DNA of 6,564 nucleotides, from contig JAKAGC010000231.1 of the NCBI GenBank assembly GCA_021817755.1, forward strand, positions 1 through 6,564, read 5' to 3'. Origin of the DNA: Acidobacteriota bacterium. Lineage in GTDB: Bacteria; Acidobacteriota; Aminicenantia; UBA2199. Positions 1-5,478 of the stretch are shown here, one piece after another (within the stretch, counting starts at the first letter, position 1; each line of letters opens with the position of its first letter). Both the position numbers and the translations under genes were made by a program. The notes under the pieces are model-generated. The model ran no database searches, was not told the DNA's origin, and saw nothing but the letters and a program-made list of their open reading frames with translations.

Positions 1-172
1 TATCATGCTGTTATTATACCAAAAATACAAATAATGGCAAGTTTTTTTAGCAAATCTGTTATTAATGCGAATAAAGGAGAATCTTTCCAAAAACTATACT
101 TATCCCAATTCTTTAATTTTATTCGATTGAATTATAAATAGATTAATATGAAATTTCAGGTATGATAAGTTA
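1..172. other. Non-annotated left-edge region, no confirmed gene
   Basis: This AT-rich stretch lies downstream of the feoB stop codon. Two short frames are open. On the plus strand one frame runs from base 1 to a TAG at 139-141 (46 codons). It could be the C-terminal end of a convergent gene entering from the left. On the minus strand a frame of 42 codons lies between a TAA at 132-134 and a TGA at 3-5; it ends in a hydrophobic tail but has no ATG or GTG, and only an internal TTG. At most one can be real, and both may be chance in AT-rich DNA. A leftward promoter at 13-40 argues that the left neighbour is on the minus strand, which counts against the plus-strand frame. I see no GC-rich hairpin followed by a T-run that would end feoAB transcription. 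Confidence 0.5.
13..40 (-). promoter_or_regulatory. Putative sigma-70-type promoter pointing left, out of the window
   Basis: Read on the minus strand, TTGCCA (35-40; 5 of 6 to TTGACA) is followed after 16 bases by a perfect TATAAT (13-18). The -10 box is preceded by TGG, so it also has the extended TGn element. The expected transcription start is near base 6, where a minus-strand ATG begins (4-6); no Shine-Dalgarno sequence precedes that ATG. The promoter implies that the next gene to the left is on the minus strand with its own transcript, separate from feoAB. AT-rich DNA yields such matches by chance, so confidence is moderate. Confidence 0.45.
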
Positions 173-2095
173 TTAAAACAATCCTAACAAAAATCGGACA
201 CCTACCGCTGCCAAAGCGGCCACACCAATACTCAGCACAGATGACATCACTACTATTTTCCAGCGAAATTCTTTCCACATTACTATAAATGTACTGAAAC
301 AAGGAAAATAAAGTGATACAAAAACTATAAAAACCAAAATCTGGTTAACGGTTAGAGGAAAGTCTACAATATTGGAAACTTGAAAGGCGTTCTGAGCCAT
401 TACCAGGACAAGTTCCTTTCTGAAAAAACCATATACTAGTGTAGATCCCAGTTTCTCATTCAACCCAAGAAACGTTTTTACAAACGGTGAGAGTAATTGA
501 TCGATAAAATTATTGACAGCGGCATATTCCAGCCAGGCCATCAATATACTCCCGACTATAAGAAAAGGTAATGCAAATTTTAAAAAATCTTTAATCTTGT
601 ACCAGGTTTTAGTAAACGACACTTTTAACGAAGGGACTTTCAAATCAGGAATTTCCAGGATCAAGCCTGATGGTTTTCCCATGAAAAGGGACATTATTTT
701 CCCTGTGGCACCAATTACCAATGCAATAAAAATGTAAATAAAAAGTGCACCGAATGGTCCGGTAAATCCAGCGGCTAATGCCAGTATAACCGAAGTTCGA
801 GCCGAACAGGGAACAAAAGGTAGTAAAAGTGCAGTTAAATTTCTCTCTCGTTTATTTTCGATAATGCGTACACTGTACAAGGCAGGAACAGTACATCCAA
901 AACCGAGTATAAAGGGTACAACCGATTTCCCGTGTAGGCCGATCTTATGCATAAAACCATCTGTTAAAAATGCAATTCGGGCAAGGTAACCTGTATCTTC
1001 AAATATTGCAGTCAAAAAGATAAGTGGAAGAAAAAAAGGTAATACGATTCCGACTGCTCCATCCAATCCGAGGTACATTCCATCCAAGGTATGCCACCAG
1101 AACGGATAAGTAACTTTCAAAGATTCATAAAGGGGTGGAATTTTATCGAGAATAATCCCTGCCAGGTCTTCCAGAACAATACCAGTAAAATAAATAATCC
1201 CGAAAAAAATGAGAAAAAAAGCAAGAAGTGGGAAATAGCCGATTATCGGATGAAGAAAATATCTATCGATTCTTTCACGAAGAGGAATTGTTTTTCGGTC
1301 GATAAAATGTGACGTTTCTTCCATCAATTTCATTGCCAGATGGTGGCGTTCATAAGAGATGGTTTCGTGTGTATCTTTATGGTGTAAATCTTGAATTTGA
1401 GCTCTAATCGGTTCTAGATCATCTTTTATACAATCCATAATGTCAGCCGGTACCATTTCCGGATTTTCAATAGCCTTGATGGCATAGAAGCGGCTTGAAC
1501 CGTTTCGGGAAATAGTAAAGTCTTTGAAACACTTTTCAAGTTTCCCAATACTTTTCTCGATATGGGAAGTATATTCCATGCGGGTCGAAGTAAATTTTGC
1601 ATCGATTATGCATTTGAGACTGGCTTCGCACAATTCCTTGACACCTTTTCCATATAATGCTGATGTCGGTATTACAGGAATATTCAGTAATTTTTCCAAT
1701 TTTTCGGGGTAGAGTTTGACTCCTTTCCGCTCGGCTTCATCCATCATATTTAGAGCGATAATCATCGGGAGTCCGAATTCCATTAATTCCACAGTCAACT
1801 CGAGACTTCGGGATAGCATCGAAGCATCGACCACATTAATGATAAGATCGATCGGTTGATCGGATAGGTAGCCATAAGTGACTTTTTCGGCTTCATCTCC
1901 CGGATTGAGGGAATAAACACCGGGTAAATCGATTATATGAAATGTGCGACCATTTACTGCGATGTTACTATGTGCGATATCTACAGAGGTCCCAGAAAAA
2001 TTAGATACATGGGTTTTAATATCGGATAATACATTAAAAATAGTACTTTTACCTGCATTGGGCTGGCCAACCAGGACCACTTCAAACGGTTTCAT
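173..2095 (-). CDS. feoB: FeoB ferrous iron transport protein B
   Basis: This is the inner-membrane Fe(II) permease, with an N-terminal cytosolic GTPase domain. The G-protein motifs are all visible: G1 GQPNAGKS (residues 10-17), G2 region NFSGTSVD (32-39, Thr36), G3 DLPG (56-59), G4 NMMD (116-119) and G5 SA (145-146). A helical GDI-like spacer of about 100-130 residues follows. From about residue 280 there are multiple membrane segments with typical FeoB signatures: EDTGYLAR, GFGCTVPA, LPFVPCSAR, GFFRKE, and YFPCFSTF followed by MWKEFRWK. At 640 residues it is shorter than the roughly 770-residue E. coli protein but within the range of compact FeoBs, and it looks complete. The start is the ATG at 2093-2095, which overlaps the feoA stop as ATGA. 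An AAGG ribosome site (2104-2107) sits 8 bases upstream, inside feoA. No feoC-like gene follows directly. The family assignment is secure; metal specificity for Fe(II) is inferred from the family. Confidence 0.97.
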   Translation of the reverse strand: MKPFEVVLVGQPNAGKSTIFNVLSDIKTHVSNFSGTSVDIAHSNIAVNGRTFHIIDLPGVYSLNPGDEAEKVTYGYLSDQPIDLIINVVDASMLSRSLELTVELMEFGLPMIIALNMMDEAERKGVKLYPEKLEKLLNIPVIPTSALYGKGVKELCEASLKCIIDAKFTSTRMEYTSHIEKSIGKLEKCFKDFTISRNGSSRFYAIKAIENPEMVPADIMDCIKDDLEPIRAQIQDLHHKDTHETISYERHHLAMKLMEETSHFIDRKTIPLRERIDRYFLHPIIGYFPLLAFFLIFFGIIYFTGIVLEDLAGIILDKIPPLYESLKVTYPFWWHTLDGMYLGLDGAVGIVLPFFLPLIFLTAIFEDTGYLARIAFLTDGFMHKIGLHGKSVVPFILGFGCTVPALYSVRIIENKRERNLTALLLPFVPCSARTSVILALAAGFTGPFGALFIYIFIALVIGATGKIMSLFMGKPSGLILEIPDLKVPSLKVSFTKTWYKIKDFLKFALPFLIVGSILMAWLEYAAVNNFIDQLLSPFVKTFLGLNEKLGSTLVYGFFRKELVLVMAQNAFQVSNIVDFPLTVNQILVFIVFVSLYFPCFSTFIVMWKEFRWKIVVMSSVLSIGVAALAAVGVRFLLGLF

Positions 2096-2334
2096 GAATC
2101 ATACCTTACCTGGATTTTCCATGCAAGGCGTCTTCCGATAGCAAGTTTTGTCGAATTCAGAGTAATATTTTTAATAAGGATTGGTCCCCAAGAGGAGTCA
2201 TTGAATTTAATTATTCGATTGCCAGGATGGATTCCCATTGAAATCAGTCGTTTCTTAGCCACCACGCCGGCGTTTATTTCTAATACTTCCAGTTCAGCAC
2301 CTGATGGTGCTTCTGTTAAATTTAACTCTTTCAT
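2092..2334 (-). CDS. feoA: FeoA ferrous iron transport protein A
   Basis: This is a small cytoplasmic SH3-like protein of 80 residues, the usual FeoA size. The pattern is typical of the family: an N-terminal LTEAPSGAELEVLEI strand region (about residues 6-20), then a conserved helix and turn with KKRLISMGIHPGNRI (about 27-41), and C-terminal strands including LAIGRRLAWKIQV (about 64-76). FeoA is thought to bind FeoB and support or regulate its activity; the mechanism is not settled. It is the first gene of a feoA-feoB operon read leftwards. Its stop overlaps the feoB ATG by 4 bases. The start is the ATG at 2332-2334, with an AAGGA ribosome site (2345-2349) 10 bases upstream. A near-consensus promoter lies just above it, giving a leader of only about 20 bases. 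Confidence 0.95.
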   Translation of the reverse strand: MKELNLTEAPSGAELEVLEINAGVVAKKRLISMGIHPGNRIIKFNDSSWGPILIKNITLNSTKLAIGRRLAWKIQVRYDS

Positions 2335-2358
2335 TTTAAATATATCCTTATACAGGGT

Positions 2359-2373
2359 TCTTAATAATAATGA
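2359..2373 (-). promoter_or_regulatory. Possible Fur-like operator overlapping the feoAB -10 box
   Basis: The minus-strand 15-mer TCATTATTATTAAGA matches the Fur 7-1-7 consensus TGATAATnATTATCA at 10 of 14 defined positions and covers the -10 element. That is where an iron-responsive repressor would block feoAB. The match is imperfect, and the DNA is AT-rich, which inflates such matches. It is a candidate only; another metal regulator, or none, is possible. Confidence 0.3.
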
Positions 2374-2392
2374 AATCTTTCGTATAAGTCAA
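2364..2392 (-). promoter_or_regulatory. Putative sigma-70-type promoter for feoAB
   Basis: On the minus strand, TTGACT (2387-2392; 5 of 6 to consensus) is followed after exactly 17 bases by TATTAT (2364-2369; 5 of 6). The transcription start should fall near 2357, about 23 bases above the feoA ATG, leaving room for the AAGGA ribosome site. Position, spacing and orientation all fit. This is a visual call. Confidence 0.7.
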
Positions 2393-2557
2393 GTAAAATT
2401 TGAAAAACGTGACCATTCAATTTTTGCAAAGTTATTAATTCCTATTATTACTGCAATATAATTCATTAATTGGGGACAGCCGACCAACAATCTATATTAA
2501 GTTGAATCCTTCCTAGAGGCATTTCACTTAATATGTTATACTCTAATTAATAAATGT

Positions 2558-2583
2558 TTTGATCAAACTTTTTCAAAAGTTTG
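2558..2583. repeat. Overlapping palindromes, possible operator or weak hairpin
   Basis: TTTGATCAAA (2558-2567) is a perfect 10-base palindrome. It overlaps a second inverted repeat, CAAACTTTT (2564-2572) and AAAAGTTTG (2575-2583), whose 9-base arms are perfectly complementary and separated by two bases. The CAAA at 2564-2567 is shared, so the two structures are mutually exclusive as hairpins. The stems are AT-rich with no T-run after them, so a terminator is unlikely; a protein-binding site is more plausible. Function is unknown. Confidence 0.5.
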
Positions 2584-2621
2584 GCTCCCGGCAGGGCAAT
2601 ACATATATTAAATCACTTGCT

Positions 2622-2668
2622 AAAACCACAATACATTTTTAAGTAATATATAATTGACTTGTGGTCTT
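2622..2668. repeat. Spaced inverted repeat flanking the efflux promoter -35 region
   Basis: AAAACCACAA (2622-2631) and TTGTGGTCTT (2659-2668) are inverted copies matching at 9 of 10 positions, with the inner 7 bases (ACCACAA/TTGTGGT) perfect. The arms are 27 bases apart. The right arm covers the presumed -35 element of the efflux operon promoter. This geometry suits a regulator binding both arms, but no regulator is identified and chance cannot be excluded. Confidence 0.4.
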
Positions 2669-2687
2669 ACCTATATTCTGTTATAAT
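2659..2687 (+). promoter_or_regulatory. Putative extended -10 promoter for the efflux operon
   Basis: A perfect TATAAT (2682-2687) is preceded by TGT (2679-2681), giving an extended -10 element, with a weak -35 TTGTGG (2659-2664) at 17-base spacing. A better -35 sequence, TTGACT (2654-2659), lies 22 bases from the TATAAT, too far to pair with it. Transcription would start near 2694, leaving an untranslated leader of about 98 bases before the first gene. A weak -35 with a strong extended -10 is common at regulated promoters. Confidence 0.55.
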
Positions 2688-2779
2688 AGATATGATCGTA
2701 AAAATAGAGGAAACCAATTTACCAATTTCTACGTAATTAGTATTCATATGATTTTTTCACTTGATTTCCCCTTTATTTC

Positions 2780-2784
2780 GGAGG
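2780..2784 (+). promoter_or_regulatory. Ribosome binding site of the efflux operon's first gene
   Basis: GGAGG is 7 bases before the ATG at 2792. It fixes this start and excludes the short upstream ATG frames, which have no such site. Confidence 0.85.
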
Positions 2785-2791
2785 TTTCAAC

Positions 2792-4285
2792 ATGGATCTT
2801 TTAAAAATCAAGCACCTTCGCACTATTGCATCAATTGCAATTATTCTATCTCTAGCCGGGTGCGCTAATAAATTACCTAAAATATACAATGTTCCCTCTA
2901 CAAGTTCTTCGCCCGGAGAACAATGGAGAGCACCTACTCAAACCCTCCAAAAACCGTTTCAAAAAGAAGACAATCTTCCCATTGAGAAAATTGGAGATAA
3001 ACTCACGAAGCTTACCCTTTTAGATGCCGTCGACATCGGATTGAGAAATAATCCGTCGACACGGGCATCCTGGGCTGATGCCCGTGCAGCAGCAGCAAGT
3101 TATGGAGCAAGCCGGGGAAACTGGTTCCCAACGATAAATGCAAGCGGAAACGCAACCCGTTCCAGGGGAATCAGTACGGCTTCTGCCACCAATTCCGATG
3201 GGAGCACAACCACCTACAGTGCCGGTGTCAGTCTTTCATACCTCCTATTTGATTTTGGTGGACGTTCTGCTGTGGTAGAAGAAGCCCGTCAGGCTCTTAT
3301 CGCTGCTAATTGGACCCAGAATGCCGTAATCCAGAATGAAATTCTTCGTGTTCAACTGGCATTCTTTAATTATATTGGTTCCGGTGCTTTGCTGGAAGCT
3401 AATCGGACTTCGCTTAAAGAAGCAGAACTCAACCTGGATGCCGCAGAAGAAAAACATAAAGTTGGACTTGCAACGCTTGCGGATGTTTTACAAGCCAAAA
3501 CAGCTTATTCGGAGATTAAACTTGCTGTTCAAAGTGCAGAAGGTCAGGTGCGAATCGCTAAAAGTTCGTTAGCAGTTGCAATGGGTTACCCTGCAAATCT
3601 TGGATACGATATTAATGCCATTCCTCCCGGTAATCCCGAAGGAGAAATTACAGAAACAGTAGATAAGCTTATTGCTCAAGCTCTTGAAATGCGCCCGGAT
3701 ATTCAGGCTTCTCGTGCGCTTGCATCGCAAATGAATGCAAAAATAAAAGAGATGCGAGCCAATCTTCTTCCTTCTGTTTCTGCTGTAGGGTCCCTGGGCA
3801 GAACATGGATAGATGGTATTTCGGGTTATAAAAACACATACAGTGGTTCGTTATCGCTTCAAGTACCTCTTTTTTCCGGATTTGCCAGAGAATATGATTT
3901 AATGAGAGCAAAAGCTGCCGCCGATGCAGCAATAGAAGATTCGAAAAGCCTTGAACAATCTATTACTTTCCAGGTTTTCTCAACACATAGTAATTTTATT
4001 ACTGCCGGTGAACGGTTAAAAACAGCAAACGACCTGGTGGCAAGCGCCGTTCAATCGGAAGAAATGGCACTGGGACGATATAAAGAAGGAGTGGGAAGTA
4101 TTCTTGATCTCCTCTCCGCTCAAAGAACTCTGGCCAGTGCCCGTGCAGAACAAATCAACGCCCGCTTAAATTGGTTCCAACTACTGGCCCAATTAGCACA
4201 TGATGTGGGTATCCTGGGAAAAGATTCCGAGAACCCATTAATATCTATAAATCAGATAAATCAATCCCTTGAGGTGAAAAAATGA
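2792..4285 (+). CDS. Outer-membrane efflux lipoprotein, NodT/OprM (TolC) family
   Basis: This is the outer-membrane duct of the tripartite efflux pump, expected to act as a trimer forming an outer-membrane barrel plus a long periplasmic helical tunnel. The 497-residue protein starts with a lipoprotein signal: positive n-region, hydrophobic stretch, then lipobox LAGC with Cys24 as the lipidated residue. Two outer-membrane efflux (OEP) repeats follow at about 74-265 and 290-480. Each has long helices and a beta region, with the family motifs LLFDFGGR (151-158) and VPLFSG (358-363). Length is normal for the NodT group. The ATG at 2792 has a strong GGAGG (2780-2784) 7 bases upstream. It is the first gene of its operon, and its TGA overlaps the adaptor ATG as ATGA. 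Substrates cannot be told from sequence. Symbols such as oprM or nodT would be family labels only. Confidence 0.93.
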   Translation: MDLLKIKHLRTIASIAIILSLAGCANKLPKIYNVPSTSSSPGEQWRAPTQTLQKPFQKEDNLPIEKIGDKLTKLTLLDAVDIGLRNNPSTRASWADARAAAASYGASRGNWFPTINASGNATRSRGISTASATNSDGSTTTYSAGVSLSYLLFDFGGRSAVVEEARQALIAANWTQNAVIQNEILRVQLAFFNYIGSGALLEANRTSLKEAELNLDAAEEKHKVGLATLADVLQAKTAYSEIKLAVQSAEGQVRIAKSSLAVAMGYPANLGYDINAIPPGNPEGEITETVDKLIAQALEMRPDIQASRALASQMNAKIKEMRANLLPSVSAVGSLGRTWIDGISGYKNTYSGSLSLQVPLFSGFAREYDLMRAKAAADAAIEDSKSLEQSITFQVFSTHSNFITAGERLKTANDLVASAVQSEEMALGRYKEGVGSILDLLSAQRTLASARAEQINARLNWFQLLAQLAHDVGILGKDSENPLISINQINQSLEVKK

Positions 4286-5478
4286 TGAACCGCAACAGGA
4301 AAAGTTTTGATAATTCAAAATCCGTACAAAACAAAGGTTTACATAACATAAATAAAATCCATTTCAGTTTATTATCGCTCGTTATAATCGCTGTATTATT
4401 ATTCCCTGGTTGTAATAGCAAAAAAGAAATGCCTCCCCAATCGACAATGGTATCCGTAGCAAAAGCTGTTGCTCTTCCTACAGCGCTTTCCATTTCAGCG
4501 GTTGGATCTGTTGAACCGACAGAGACCGTCACGATTCGCTCCCAGGTAAATGGAATCATTGTATCAGTGAATTTCAAGGAAGGTGAAGAAGTAAAAGAAG
4601 GACAATTGTTATTCCAAATTGATCCACTGCCTTTTCAAATCACTCTCGAATCTGCAAAAGCCCAATTGGCAAAAGATAAAGCACTGGCAAAGAATGCTGA
4701 AAACCAGGCGAATCGTTATGCAGACCTGGTTAAAAAAGATTATGTTACCAGGGATCAGTATGAAACCAGCCTCGCTCAAGCAGAAATGTATAAAGCAATA
4801 GTTCAAGCCGATGAAGCTGCTGTAAAACAAGCCAAATTGAATCTCGATTATACATCCATCAGAGCTACTATTGCCGGAAAAACCGGTGCGTTACTCGTTC
4901 ACAAAGGATTATTGGTAAAAACAAATGATACTGCATTGCTGGTAATCAATAAATTACGGCCTATATACGTAAATTTTGCAATCCCCGGTTCCCAGCTTCC
5001 TCTGGTGCAAAAATATGCCACCCAAAATAAACTTGAAGTTCGAGTAAAACCTTCCCGTGAGAACGCAAATACTGAAATTAAAGGATATTTATTTTTTTCA
5101 GATAATGCTGTAAATCCCGATACAGGGACCATTACATTAAAAGGAATATTTTCCAATGAAGAAGGTGTATTGTGGCCCGGTCAATTTGTAGATACCGAAT
5201 TAATACTCACCATAGAAAATAATGCCTTAACTGTTCCTTCTGCTGCTATCGTTGCAGGACAGGAAGGCACCTTCGTTTTCGTGGTTGGAAATGATAAAAA
5301 AGCCGAGAAAAGATCTGTCATAATTAATCGGACAATGGATGGTATAGCTGTAATAGATGAAGGTTTATCCCCCGGAGAAACCGTTATAATCGACGGGCAA
5401 ATGAGACTTGTACCGGGTTCCAGTGTTGAAATCAAAAGTGGTCTGGGTGGAAAGACAGATAAGAGGAGTAAAACATGA
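4282..5478 (+). CDS. Periplasmic adaptor (membrane fusion) lipoprotein of RND efflux pump, MdtA/AcrA-like
   Basis: This protein links the inner-membrane pump to the outer-membrane duct. The 398-residue sequence has a hydrophobic segment (about 28-42) ending at Cys44 within LLFPGC. This looks like a lipoprotein signal, though Phe at -3 is not the classic lipobox and the n-region is unusually long (about 25 residues). Domains then follow the family order: first lipoyl half with VRSQVNG-like IRSQVNGIIVSVNFKEG (85-101) and QLLFQIDPLPF (108-118); a helical hairpin (about 118-185) rich in Ala, Lys and Gln; second lipoyl half with LDYTSIRATIAGKTG; a beta-barrel with NPDTGTITLKGIF and LWPGQFVDTELIL; and a membrane-proximal domain beginning at TVPSAAIV. 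Most similar in pattern to MdtA. The ATG at 4282 overlaps the upstream stop; GAGG (4271-4274) lies 7 bases before it. A second ATG directly follows (4285), so the start could be one codon later. Confidence 0.94.
   Translation: MMNRNRKSFDNSKSVQNKGLHNINKIHFSLLSLVIIAVLLFPGCNSKKEMPPQSTMVSVAKAVALPTALSISAVGSVEPTETVTIRSQVNGIIVSVNFKEGEEVKEGQLLFQIDPLPFQITLESAKAQLAKDKALAKNAENQANRYADLVKKDYVTRDQYETSLAQAEMYKAIVQADEAAVKQAKLNLDYTSIRATIAGKTGALLVHKGLLVKTNDTALLVINKLRPIYVNFAIPGSQLPLVQKYATQNKLEVRVKPSRENANTEIKGYLFFSDNAVNPDTGTITLKGIFSNEEGVLWPGQFVDTELILTIENNALTVPSAAIVAGQEGTFVFVVGNDKKAEKRSVIINRTMDGIAVIDEGLSPGETVIIDGQMRLVPGSSVEIKSGLGGKTDKRSKT
5462..5468 (+). promoter_or_regulatory. Ribosome binding site of the RND permease, inside the adaptor gene
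   Basis: AGAGGAG lies within the last codons of the adaptor gene, 6 bases before the permease ATG. This allows both re-initiation by terminating ribosomes and independent loading, so the permease should be well translated although it is third in the operon. Confidence 0.8.

Larger units (their letters stand above)
2335..2791. other. Divergent intergenic region between feoAB and the efflux operon
   Basis: These 457 bases are AT-rich and free of convincing genes. They hold the feoAB promoter on the left (2364-2392) and the efflux promoter on the right (2659-2687). Between them lie overlapping palindromes (2558-2583) and a spaced inverted repeat (2622-2668). Short ATG frames at 2692-2736 (14 codons plus stop) and 2748-2804 lack ribosome sites. 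No regulator gene (TetR, MarR, AcrR or two-component type) lies between the divergent units, so whatever controls the pump is encoded outside this window. I see nothing recognisable as a riboswitch or small RNA, although 2461-2555 is otherwise unexplained. Confidence 0.8.

Noticed and set aside
2201..2461. Plus-strand 86-codon frame across feoA and the intergenic region
   Set aside because: It lies antisense to feoA for half its length, has no ribosome site, and the encoded sequence looks like no known protein.
2465..2480. ATTAATTGGGGACAGC considered as a transposon-end remnant
   Set aside because: No second inverted copy, target duplication or transposase fragment is visible nearby.
2534..2542. 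TGTTATACT, an extended -10-like element on the plus strand
   Set aside because: No acceptable -35 sequence lies 16-18 bases upstream and no gene begins soon after it.
2564..2583. Inverted repeat considered as an intrinsic terminator
   Set aside because: The stem is nearly all A-T, no T-run follows, and both flanking operons are transcribed away from this point.
2692..2736. Fourteen-codon ATG frame in the leader of the efflux operon
   Set aside because: It starts at or before the predicted transcription start and has no ribosome site; no attenuator-like hairpin set follows.
2748..2804. Short ATG frame overlapping the start of the outer-membrane factor gene
   Set aside because: No ribosome site precedes it, while the GGAGG at 2780-2784 is correctly placed for the ATG at 2792.
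4245..4577. Minus-strand 110-codon frame across the duct/adaptor junction
   Set aside because: It is antisense to two confidently assigned genes and is best explained as a shadow of them.
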